Shown here: positions 1-9,383 of the stretch, one piece after another
Numbering within the stretch: position 1 is the stretch's first letter
Layout of the letters: each line of letters starts with the position of its first letter
DNA from: Nemertoderma westbladi
Taxonomy: Eukaryota; Xenacoelomorpha; Nemertodermatida; Nemertodermatidae
Reading direction: 5' to 3'
Assembly (NCBI GenBank): GCA_032718475.1
Contig: JAUCBJ010007463.1
Location: forward strand, 61,025 to 125,024
DNA: 64,000 nt
Program-made: the position numbers and the translations under genes
Notes under the pieces: model-generated
Databases searched by the model: none
What the model was told of the DNA's origin: nothing
Seen by the model: the letters and a program-made list of their open reading frames with translations, nothing else

Positions 1-452
1 TGATTGCTGCAATAATTTCATCAGGAATCCCATATAATGAAAGTATGCTGAACATACGTGAGCGAGAGACTGAATCAAAGGCCTTGAAGAAGTCAACAAA
101 GATAACAGCCAGATGCCTGTCTTTCTTTTTTGATAACTCTTCAATTATCCTTCTAAGTGCCAAAATGGGCTCCATGGTCCCACGACCTTTACGGAACCCA
201 TTCTGATTTCCACGTAGCAGTCTCTCAATGGGATCCCTGATGCGATTTAATAGAATTCTATTGTATAGTTTTGCAGCAATCGAGATCAATGAGATTCCCC
301 GAAAAGAACCATAGAGTGTTAGGTTGCCCTTCTTGGGGACTGGCACCAACTTATTTGTTTTCATTTCTTGTGGGACTCTTGTTGTACGGTACATGTCTAC
401 TATGATGGGATAGATGAGCTTTAAACACTCAGGTATTTTAAAGACCTCAGGG
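1..452 (-). CDS. Non-LTR retrotransposon reverse transcriptase, partial
   Basis: The reverse complement of 1-452 reads as about 150 codons without a stop. It matches the fingers-to-palm part of a non-LTR retrotransposon reverse transcriptase, which copies element RNA at a nicked chromosomal target. Visible landmarks in order are VPQEMKTNKLVPVPKKGN, then GISLISIAAKLYNRILLNRI, then QNGFRKGRGT, then the catalytic motif A as IFVDFFKAFDSVSRS. The xxDD motif B/C region would lie to the left of the window. The upstream (N-terminal) side is cut at about 452, where a 53-bp satellite begins; the decayed sister copy at 32040-32330 continues past that point. The intact frame suggests a fairly young fragment. 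The exact clade is not resolved; the motifs fit the group carrying an APE endonuclease. Confidence 0.8.
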
Positions 453-453
453 G

Positions 454-2735
454 TTGCCAATGAACCCGGGGCCCATGGACAACATGTTGTCAAGATGCCA
501 GTAAGGTTGCCAATGGACCCGGGGCCCATGGACAACATGTTGTCAAGATGCCGGTATGGTTGCCAATGGACCCGGGGCCCATGGACAACATGTTGTCAAG
601 ATGCCAGTAAGGTTGCCAATGGACCCGGGGCCCATGGACAACATGTTGTCAAGATGCCAGTATGGTTTCCAATGGACCCGGGGCCCATGGACAACATGTT
701 GTCAAGATGCCAGTAAGGTTGCCAATGGACCCGGGGCCCATGGACAACATGTTGTCAAGATGCCAGTAAGGTTGCCAATGGACCCGGGGCCCATGGACAA
801 CATGTTGTCAAGATGCCAGTAAGGTTGCCAATGGATCCGTGGCCCATGGACAACATGTTGTCAAGATGCCAGTATGGTTGCCAATGGACCCGGGGCCCAT
901 GGACAACATGTTGTCAAGATGCCAGGAAGTTTGCCAATGGACCCGGGGCCCATGGACAACATGTTGTCAAGATGCCAGTATGGTTGCCAATGGACCCGGG
1001 GCCCATGGACAACATGTTGTCAAGATGCCAGTATTGTTGCCAATGGACCCGGGGCCCATGGACAACATGTTGTCAAGATGCCAGTAAGGTTGCCAATGGA
1101 ACCGGGGCCCATGGACAACATGTTGTCAAGATGCCAGTATGGTTGCCAATGGACCCGTGGCCCATGGACAACATGTTGTCAAGATGCCAGTAAGGTTGCC
1201 AATGGACTCGGGGCCCATGGACAACATGTTGTCAAGATGCCAGTAAGGTTGCCAATGGAACCGGGGCCCATGGACAACATGTTGTCAAGATGCCAGTATG
1301 GTTGCCAATGGACCCGTGGCCCATGGACAACATGTTGTCAAGATGCCAGTAAGGTTGCCAATGGACCCGGGGCCCATGGACAACATGTTGTCAAGATGCC
1401 AGTAAGGTTGCCAATGGACCCGGGGCCCATGGATAACATGTTGTCAAGATTCCAGTAAAGTTGCCAATGGACCCGGGGCCCATGGACAACATGTTGTCAA
1501 GATGCCAGTAAGGTTGCCAATGGACCCGGGGCCCATGGACAACATGTTGTCAAGATGCCAGTATGGTTGCCAATGGACCCGGGGCCCATGGACAACATGT
1601 TGTCAAGATGCCAGTAAGGTTGCCAATGGACCCGGGGCCCATGGACAACATGTTGTCAAGATGCCAGTATGGTTGCCAATGGACCCGTGGCCCATGGACA
1701 ACATGTTGTCAAGATGCCAGTAAGGTTGCCAATGGAACCGGGGCCCATGGACAACATGTTGTCAAGATGCCAGTATGGTTGCCAATGGACCCGGGGCCCA
1801 TGGACAACATGTTGTCAAGATGCCAGTATGGTTGCCAATGGACCCGTGGCCCATGGACAACATGTTGTCAAGATGCCAGTAAGGTTGCCAATGGAACCGG
1901 GGCCCATGGAAAACATGTTCTCAAGATGCCAGTAAGGTTGCCAATGGAACCGGGGCCCATGGAAAACATGTTCTCAAGATGCCAGTAAAGTTGCCAATGG
2001 ACCAGGGGCCCATGGACAACATGTTGTCAAGATGCCAGTATTGTTGCCAATGGACCCGGGGCCCATGGACAACATGTTGTCAAGATGCCAGTAAGGTTGC
2101 CAATGGACCCGGGGCCCATGGATAACATGTTGTCAAGATGCCAGTAAGGTTGCCAATGGAACCGGGGCCCATGGACAACATGTTGTCAAGATGCCAGTAT
2201 GGTTGCCAATGGACCCGGGGCCCATGGACAACATGTTGTTAAGATTCCAGTAAAGTTGTCAATGGACCCGGGGCCCATGGACAACATGTTGTCAAGATGC
2301 CAGTATGGTTGCCAATGGACCCGGGGCCCATGGACAACATGTTGTCAAGATGCCAGTATGGTTGCCAATGGACCCGTTGCCCATGGACAACATGTTGTCA
2401 AGATGCCAGTAAGGTTGCCAATGGAACCGGGGCCCATGGACAACATGTTGTCAAGATGCCAGTATGGTTGCCAATGGACCCGGGGCCCATGGACAACATG
2501 TCAAGATTCCAGTAAAGTTGTCAATGGACCCGGGGCCCATGGACAACATGTTGTCAAGATGCCAGTATGGTTGCCAATGGACCCGGGGCCCATGGACAAC
2601 ATGTTGTCAAGATTCCAGTAAAGTTGCCAATGGACCCGGGCCCATGGACAACATGTTGTCAAGATGCCAGTAAGGTTGCCAATGGAACCGGGGCCCATGG
2701 ACAACATGTTGTCAAAATTCCAGTAAAGTTGCCAA
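454..2735. repeat. 53-bp tandem satellite, about 43 copies
   Basis: Head-to-tail copies of a 53-bp unit, beginning GGTTGCCAATGGACCCGG and ending AAGATGCCAGTAA. Variants are mostly single substitutions (GTAAGG or GTATGG, GGACCC or GGAACC, GGGGCCC or GTGGCCC), and a few copies near 2500 and 2635 have short deletions. Each unit holds a perfect 14-bp palindrome, GACAACATGTTGTC, plus GGGCCC and CCATGG. Because 53 is not a multiple of three and the unit lacks stops in some frames, many short open frames arise; none is a gene. Confidence 0.97.
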
Positions 2736-3960
2736 TGGGCCACAGCCTATACAGGGGGGGTGGCAACCATGGCAACCATGGCAACACTTTTATCGTTTTA
2801 TCAATATATATTTATATATCTGATAGCGGTACACATTCACAATAGTGAGATGAGCAAGTGAAAATTGTGATCTTCACCGCAAATTACCGACCGTAACGAG
2901 ACTTCAAGTCTCGTAAATTGTTTTGGTTACAAAATACCGCCACTACAACCTGGTCCGTTCCCTTAATGTTTTAAATTAAATTGGCCCATGTGAAGAATAC
3001 CAGACTCTCTGCCGTTATATTTCACTTTGCAGTTACCCCCATGTGAAGAATAACAGGTTTTACCAAAAACAACAGGTTACAGAAGGGCTGAATCTAACCA
3101 AAACAATAAACGAATTAGTATATGTACAGGTTATAAGACAGAAATAAGCGCTATAAAACACTCAATAAAGTTAAATTAAAAAAAATAAAAATACTTCATA
3201 TATAAAATTCCAATAAAAAGTCGACCGAAAAGTGAAATCCTGGTATTCTTCACACGTGCGATTAAATTAAATAATTTTAGAAATCCAATAAAAACACATT
3301 TGGCGTTTGCGGTCAATTTGCACAATTGACTCATATATTTATAGTGTAAAATAGCACTGAAAAGCATGCACTCACCTGTAGGCTGTAGATTTTACCCGTT
3401 ATTTTGTTAACAAACAGCAAAATATTTTAAAGTATTCATTAATACAACTTAACAAAAAAAATAGTTAAACAGCATACAATTTATCTTTTTGTGCCCTACT
3501 TTATAGAAACTCCAGCCAAGTAAGGAAGTATTGACAGCTAGTACCTTCATACTGAGAGACATTGCTAGCCGACCAATGATAGCTGGTAAGATGCATGCCA
3601 TGCAGTGTGGGGAGCCAATCAATCTCTGACTACGACGTTTACCTACGTACCTCTAACCCCTTATAACTTAGATGATTATCATCTGAAGGCAGCTCGAGGG
3701 CTATTATTACATGTATGTATATTATTACTATCGTTTTATTAACCGGTAACCAAACAATCAAATCACATTGGTTTAATACTAGAGACGGGCCTAGCGGCAG
3801 GCGGGATCCACAATAAGGGCGCATGGCGCCGCGCACCATCGATTTTTTGAGAAAGAAAATAAAAAGAGTAAAATTAAAAAAAAAATTATAAAAATACATT
3901 TTTTTTTAGAATTACTATTAGTTGATAGTTACGATAAAACATACTCGCTGTCATCACTCG
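2736..3960. other. No gene seen; inverted-repeat remnant inside
   Basis: AT-rich unassigned sequence. It starts with three copies of GGCAACCAT near 2761. A segment with inverted ends, GTGAAGAATACCAG near 2990 and its complement near 3240, encloses a dispersed repeat at about 3070-3175. That repeat is also seen, diverged, at 21925-22035 and 33650-33720. Short open frames here (for example minus 3176-3367 and 3639-3899) are low-complexity and unsupported. Confidence 0.5.
2971..3272. mobile_element. Possible small inverted-repeat element (MITE-like)
   Basis: The left arm (about 2971-3003) and right arm (about 3238-3272) are inverted copies with mismatches, sharing GTGAAGAATACCAG and an AT-rich TAAATTAAAT-type outer part. 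No target-site duplication is clear and there is no coding capacity. It is best read as a non-autonomous DNA-transposon remnant. Confidence 0.4.
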
Positions 3961-4084
3961 CTTCGCTAAACCCAAGTGGAATCCACATTCACAACTTCTA
4001 TCTCTATACCATCATCCCCAATATAAAATTGCTGTAAACCTTCCCAAAGGCGCGGCGCTCCATGTAGGCGGGGGGGGTATCATC

Positions 4085-4692
4085 TTGGCGAAATACTGTA
4101 GATCAGCAGTATGGAGTTATGGGCTAGCTATACATTGTAGACAGTGGAAATTCCTACAGAAAATTTCTTCCAATCCGGAAAGTCACTCGCCTGTTATTTT
4201 CGCCTTGGGTCTTGTCCGACAAGCTGGTACCGCTATGGGAAGAGCCATGGATTCCATTCTGAATAACCCCGAATCCTGCAGTTTAAACTTCTATAATGAT
4301 AAACTAAGGAACGATGTTTAATTAGTACCTCAACCCGTCGAGTTATCTACACTCAAATGAACCCGGATTTCACTACTCTACCTTGTTATTTATCCAGAGA
4401 AGTTCTGGCCGAGCGCAAACGTGTAGCTCTAACTCGTTTTCGTTTGATGTCCACCCATTTAGCGGTTGAAACAGGGCGTTGGTCCAGAATTCCCCCCGAT
4501 AATAGACGCTGTAAATGCGGGAGTATACAAACAGAGATACACGTGATCCGAGACTGTCCGCTTTTGGATGAGCTTCGTTCGGCTCATCCGTCCCTTAATT
4601 TCAACTCTTTTACGACCTTTTTTGATTCCAACCGCTTGGAGGAGTGCGGCTCATTCTTAGTTAGATGCTTGAACACACTTGAAATAATTTAA
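4085..4692 (+). pseudogene. Non-LTR retrotransposon C-terminal fragment, frameshifted
   Basis: Two short open stretches in different frames (about 4085-4321 and 4357-4692) appear to be parts of one decayed protein. The second contains CKCGSIQTEIHVIRDC, a C-x-C-x8-H-x4-C cluster. This is the zinc-knuckle-like motif found near the C terminus of many invertebrate non-LTR retrotransposon polyproteins, usually followed by a proline and a short hydrophobic tail as here. The sequence downstream to about 5052 ends in a TAATAAATAATA-type tail, which fits a non-LTR 3' UTR. The 5' part of the element is missing. It encodes no working enzyme. Confidence 0.6.
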
Positions 4693-5052
4693 AACATATC
4701 TCCGTGTAATTAACTTATTAAATTATTTATTTGTATATATATATATATTATATTAGGTAGTATTAATCATACTTAAATACGCGTTTGAGCCTTTGTTTAA
4801 ATATTTTTTTCTTGGACGATTGTTGCGACTCTTAGCCCACTGCCCAATTTCACACAAATTAATTAAAGCTTATATTTGTCCCGGTATTTTGCCTGTCGGT
4901 TAATGTACCGTCATTTTAATGTTATCCGTCCATTTGGCTATTGTTTCGTTTGTTTTTGTTACATTGTTTTCCGTTGTTACGTCTCTTCATGTCAGTTGCT
5001 TGTGGCTATTTACTGGTAATTTTTATCGTCAATAAACTTAATAATAAATAAT
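4693..5052 (+). mobile_element. Probable 3' UTR and tail of the non-LTR element
   Basis: AT-rich non-coding sequence directly follows the stop at 4692 and ends with AATAAACTTAATAATAAATA. An A/T-rich simple tail is how many non-LTR retrotransposons end. No target-site duplication was identified. Confidence 0.4.
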
Positions 5053-5599
5053 AGGAACAGTATACATGGCCTTGCTTTACCTCAACTGAAAGACCACTAA
5101 CAACCTATGTAATGTAAAGCATGGGGCTATTTGTAAAATATATTGCTGATATATTAGGTGTGTCGGGTGCGGGTCTATGCAAGCCAAACCAAATTATCTT
5201 TGTGAACTACTACCTACGTACTACTGGAAGGGAATTCTTTGAAGTTTACCGTTTCTTCAATTCCCAAACCTCAATAATACAGCCAGCCAGTAGCGAATGA
5301 GGCTACGGCTGCAAACCCTCCAGAGATTGGGTAAATGTCTGGTCATATATCTTATCCAAGGCGCTACATTGGTAGAAAGCACCTTGGCATTCATACACTT
5401 ATGTGTGGCAGCCAGCAAGCACAGAACCACATTAATTGAACACAAGAAAATACCTTTGTCTCCTAACCTAAACACAACACAATAGCTTCAAGATGATTGG
5501 ACAAGGGACTTTATACCAAAATGGTGGTGAAAATCAGTTATTTTATATATGGAAGCGTGCAGATACGATACTATATAAGTTTAACACACAGCTGCAGTT
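5053..5599. other. No gene recognised
   Basis: Unassigned sequence between the non-LTR tail and the piggyBac-like element. Small open frames on both strands at 5257-5485 overlap each other and resemble no known family. Confidence 0.4.
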
Positions 5600-5603
5600 T
5601 AAC

Positions 5604-7177
5604 CCTATTAGTACCGACCGGGCTATAAAATGTTGTACAAATACCGGGGGGGGGTCATATTGACCCCCCCCCCTCCCCCCTCTAAAATCTACAAATATTT
5701 ACGAAAACGTCTGATTTTTTGTTTGTACGTAGGTATCACTTGTCTGGATCCGACCGAAAAAAAAAATTTCGAAAAAACGTACTGGGGTGGTTATATTGCA
5801 GCACCAAAATTACAAGTAGTGCACAATTTTCACAAAATTTGAAAGTTACATTTTCGGCTAATTATTTTCCAATACAGGTTTTCTGGGGTGCAAAATACAT
5901 TGGAAAATATTTAAAAATGATATGATTACTATAAATGGCTGTTTAGTCCTCTCTGGGTAGGAAAAAAATTAAAAAAACAAGTAACCAGCACTTTTCAGTT
6001 AGAACACAAAATTTTTAATTCACTTATACGATGCTATAAATTCACATTTATAGGTTTTCGAGGGCGCTGATTCTAATGGAACACATTTCTAATATGCCAG
6101 ATCATTGCTACTTGTATTTTTCGGCGTAATTTGGCAAATTTTGGTGCTTGCACCAAATTACGTACCCATCACCAAAAAGTACGAGTTTGCGATGTCCAGT
6201 GCTGTTTTTATTGATTGCATCGGATTCAGGACCCTCATAAACCCGTATAATGCAAGAAACAAGGTGATACTATCTACTGATCAATTTGCATATTTTCCAA
6301 AATTTGGTGCTGGCACAACAATTTTCGCCCACCGGCGAAAAATACAAGTTTGATAACTCTTATGAAATTTTTACTGATTCCATTGAATTCAGAACCATCA
6401 CAAACCCGTATAGCGCAAGAAACAAGGTGACACAATCAATTGATATATTTGATGGCTTTCAAAATTTGGTGCTAGCACCACATTTTGCACCCACATCCGA
6501 AAAATACAAGTTTGAGATGTCTAGTTCGATAATTATATATTCCATTGAATTCAGAACAGCCATAAACCTCTAAAAGGCAAGAAATAAATTGTCACAAGCA
6601 ATTTTATCTATTAAATAGATTTTCAAAATTTCGTGCTAGCACCAAAATTTGCACACAGTCTCCCCGAAAAATACAAGTTTGATACGCTTGGTGCAACTCG
6701 TATATATTTCATCGAATCCAGAACCCCAAAAAACCCCAATTGCGTAAAAAACAAGTTTCAAACAATCAATTTACAAAATTGACATATTTCAAAATTTGGT
6801 GCTGGCACCAAAATTTAGCACCCACCGAAAAAAACAAGTTTGAAATTTCTAAATCAATTTATATGAATTCCATCCAATTTCTAACACCAAAAAACCGGTG
6901 TAAATCAAAAATAGAGATGTTACAATTCATATTTAATGAAATGTAATTTTCAAAAAACGTTTCAAAAAAAGTGCCAAAAGTAGGGTTAAAAAATGGTGCT
7001 ATAGCTCGAAAAGTACCCAATATTTTTGAAAACGGTTTTCACTACTAGGAAGACAATAGATTTTTAGGAAAAGTCATAAAATTTCAGATTCCCAACTGCG
7101 TTTGTTTCAGAATTATTATAAAAAAAACCACGGGGGGGGGGTCATATTGACCCCCCCCCCCCCCGGGTTTAATAGGG
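5604..7177. mobile_element. piggyBac-like non-autonomous transposon with TTAA duplication
   Basis: The element begins CCCTATTA after a TTAA at 5600-5603 and ends TAATAGGG before a TTAA at 7178-7181. TTAA target duplication with CCC...GGG ends is the signature of the piggyBac superfamily. It is 1,574 bp and has no transposase frame. Just inside each end sits the same hairpin-forming block, a G run, TCATATTGA, then a C run, at 5646-5673 and 7132-7164. The interior holds about five diverged copies of a 165-bp repeat. Its right flank is a minus-strand non-LTR fragment, so it may have inserted into that older element. Confidence 0.65.
6110..6920. repeat. About five diverged 165-bp tandem repeats inside the piggyBac-like element
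   Basis: The block AAAATTTGGTGCTGGCAC or close variants recurs at about 6133, 6299, 6460, 6625 and 6790, a spacing of 161-166 bp. Shared words include AAAAATACAAGTTTGA and TCCATTGAATTCAGAAC. Several copies contain a GGTGCTAGCACC-type palindrome. Short open frames across these copies are not genes. Confidence 0.8.
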
Positions 7178-7181
7178 TTAA

Positions 7182-7632
7182 TTAAGTTTACGTTTGGAAT
7201 TAATGTATGTAAATATGTCACCGATATTACCAGAACTAAAAGAATACGGTTCTCCCTTATACATGCTGCACGAAAAGTAGCCTGAGCGGCTGCTTTGGCG
7301 CACTTTTTGTACTCAACATCACCATTTAATATGTGGCGGCGTCGTAAGATTAACTTTTTTCTTCTTTGCAAAATTCGCACGAATTCAGGGAAAACCTTTC
7401 TCTTGGACTCAAAACATATAAATGGAATAAAAAGTTCAATTCCAGAACGCAAAGTAGCACTAAAAATATCCCAAAAATCGTTTACAGATACGCAGTTCAT
7501 AAATAATGATGAACAGTCTTTATATCTTAGATAATTTGAAAATTCACCGTAATCAGCATGTTTAAAATCGTAAAAACCAATATTCTCGTCTGTTACTTTG
7601 CGATTGGCAGCTAAAATATTAAATATTACCAA
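7182..7632 (-). pseudogene. Decayed non-LTR retrotransposon fragment (endonuclease-RT linker)
   Basis: The minus strand encodes a stretch with a basic block (LQRRKKLILRRRHI) and aromatic patches typical of the linker between the APE endonuclease and reverse transcriptase of non-LTR elements. The best-matching reading changes frame near 7220-7260. The reading frame runs on into the piggyBac-like element, where its last residues are meaningless. Family assignment rests on overall pattern, not on a catalytic motif, so confidence is moderate. Confidence 0.4.
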
Positions 7633-8445
7633 AGAATTATCACTTGTAGAAAAATGTTCTATAACGTCAATATTAGAAATAAAAACGTCTTCACTACCGT
7701 AGCAAATATTAAATCCAATACATTATCATCTCTAGGTTAAGTAAAGTGGATATTCATGTTCAATTTGGTTCGTATGAAGGACCCTCCCTATAAGAAAGAA
7801 ATATTGTTTGGCCAACAAAGTCAATATAGTGCATGCCGTGGCTGTCAACTGAATTGATTTCTTTATTAACATAGTCCGTTACGGCGTTCGTTGTTCGTAC
7901 CCATCGTATCATAAATAGTTACCCGAAGTCCCAAAGCCACACTAGTCGTCTATCTCATGACCCCACGACTGATTGTCTTTAAACTTTGTGGCAATCTCAA
8001 GTGGAAGTTCTGATAATTATAAATATTTAACAAAAGGAATAGAAACAGCTAGTCATCGGCATCCCAAATAAAAAAAAATAAATTCCTAGAGTTTGTCATT
8101 TGGAGTTCTTGTTTCGATTGTAAATTGAGCTGATCCGACCACCTATAAAATAATATCCAACCACGAAGAAATTACAACAACAAAGTCGGTTAAATGATAC
8201 CGTGGGAATGTTATTGAGGCGTCCAGGAAACATAGGGTGGGTTCCATGCCTGTTCTATTCCATTTATTACATACAGGTGGACTGCAACCCAACATCAACT
8301 GTATGTATGTATCCCTAGAAGGGAAGGGCCCGAACTAACAGGTGTACCGTGTACAGTCGTGGCCCTCCTTCACCATAGGAGGAAGCCATATCCCACTGAA
8401 TCCCAGGTTAATAAAAATATTTTGCCACCACCATGTAATCCACAA
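7633..8445. other. No gene recognised
   Basis: AT-rich unassigned sequence. It may include more of the decayed minus-strand non-LTR element on its left side, but I could not find a conserved motif. Confidence 0.4.
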
Positions 8446-8493
8446 TTGGCATGCCCCAATGCAGCGAGCATTAAGAAGGCTATGCCGGCTCAT
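8446..8493 (+). mobile_element. Short dispersed element related to the insertion at 61552
   Basis: This segment, ending GCCGGCTCATCAACAAAA, aligns along its length with the poly(A)-tailed insertion at 61552-61644, ending GCCGGCTTGTCAACAAAA. Two copies in one window imply a dispersed retroposed family, either a SINE or the 3' end of a LINE. No target-site duplication is evident for this copy. Confidence 0.45.
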
Positions 8494-8718
8494 CAACAAA
8501 ATTGCACCATGGCTTTCGCGAGATTATTCAAGATGTATTCGAGATACATTATTCGAGATTATTCGCATCTTCAAAGCAAATGTCCTTTAAGAGGCGAAGA
8601 GAAAGTCATATTATATGTCCACCATGCTTATTTTCTCTATCAACTTCCACATGCTTATTTTCTCCAGTAACTTGAGGCCAAACTAAAGACTGCGAAGGTC
8701 CCCCAGAACCCAGAACCC

Positions 8719-8719
8719 C

Positions 8720-8761
<42 letters not shown>
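8719..8761. repeat. Poly(C) tract, about 42 nt
   Basis: Near-uninterrupted C run. Similar C or G runs of about 20 or more occur at 14396-14418, 22114-22137 and 22684-22705. Confidence 0.9.
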
Positions 8762-8762
<1 letters not shown>

Positions 8763-8823
8763 CCCCTCCCTCTGTGTTATTGACATCCTAGTTGCTGGAG
8801 CCGCCTGGCACTACTATAATAGT

Positions 8824-9136
8824 TATTATAGAAAGGGATCTAGGGGTCCTTAACCTCGAATGATAAGTTTATTTTACCGAAAATAACTTATCTTTTATTG
8901 GCGCAATTGTAGGACTAATCCCATCCCTGCGTACTTTTTAACCGGGTAGTGTACAAATTTAAGAATCGCGTATTTTTTCTTGAAATTAATATCTCATATA
9001 AATTTGTACACTACCCGGTTAAAAAGTACGCATGTGATGGGATTAGTCCTACAATTGCGCCAATAAATGATAAGTTATTTTCGGTAAAATAAACTTATCA
9101 TTCGAGGTTAAGACCCCTAGATCCCTTCCTATAATA
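8824..9136. mobile_element. Fold-back element with about 130-bp inverted arms
   Basis: The left arm from about 8824 to 8966 is repeated in inverted orientation from about 8994 to 9136 with only a few differences, leaving a loop of about 30 nt. Shared words include AAGGGATCTAGGGGTC, GGCGCAATTGTAGGACTA and AACCGGGTAGTGTACAAATT. There is no coding frame. The 14-bp sequence ACTACTATAATAGT occurs just outside the left arm (about 8810) and again near 9188. Its transcript would form a long hairpin. Confidence 0.85.
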
Positions 9137-9383
9137 AATGTATAATAACAAACACCTCAAAAAATACAGCTTGCCAACACATTGTTACTACTATAATAGT
9201 GGTACAGTAGTGTATTGGTATGGTTTATTGCGAGATTTCATGCAGCTGAAACGCCTTTAGAACCCAATTTTATATAGTTACGTTTCCGATTACACTATAT
9301 GTGTATTTTATTTTAAATTCATGTTGATGGGTTTTCATATTTTATATTTATACTGGTCTTTTATCACATTTACTCTACCCCAT

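Noticed and set aside
454-2735. p53-type response element in ACATGTT of the 53-bp unit
   Set aside because: The outer bases of the half-site (C..G) do not fit RRRCWWGYYY.
414-2845. Overlapping frames with GPGAHGQHVVKMPV repeats
   Set aside because: Artefacts of the 53-bp satellite; all frames cycle through the same unit.
5257-5485. Overlapping open frames on both strands
   Set aside because: No recognisable motif, and each is about the length expected by chance.
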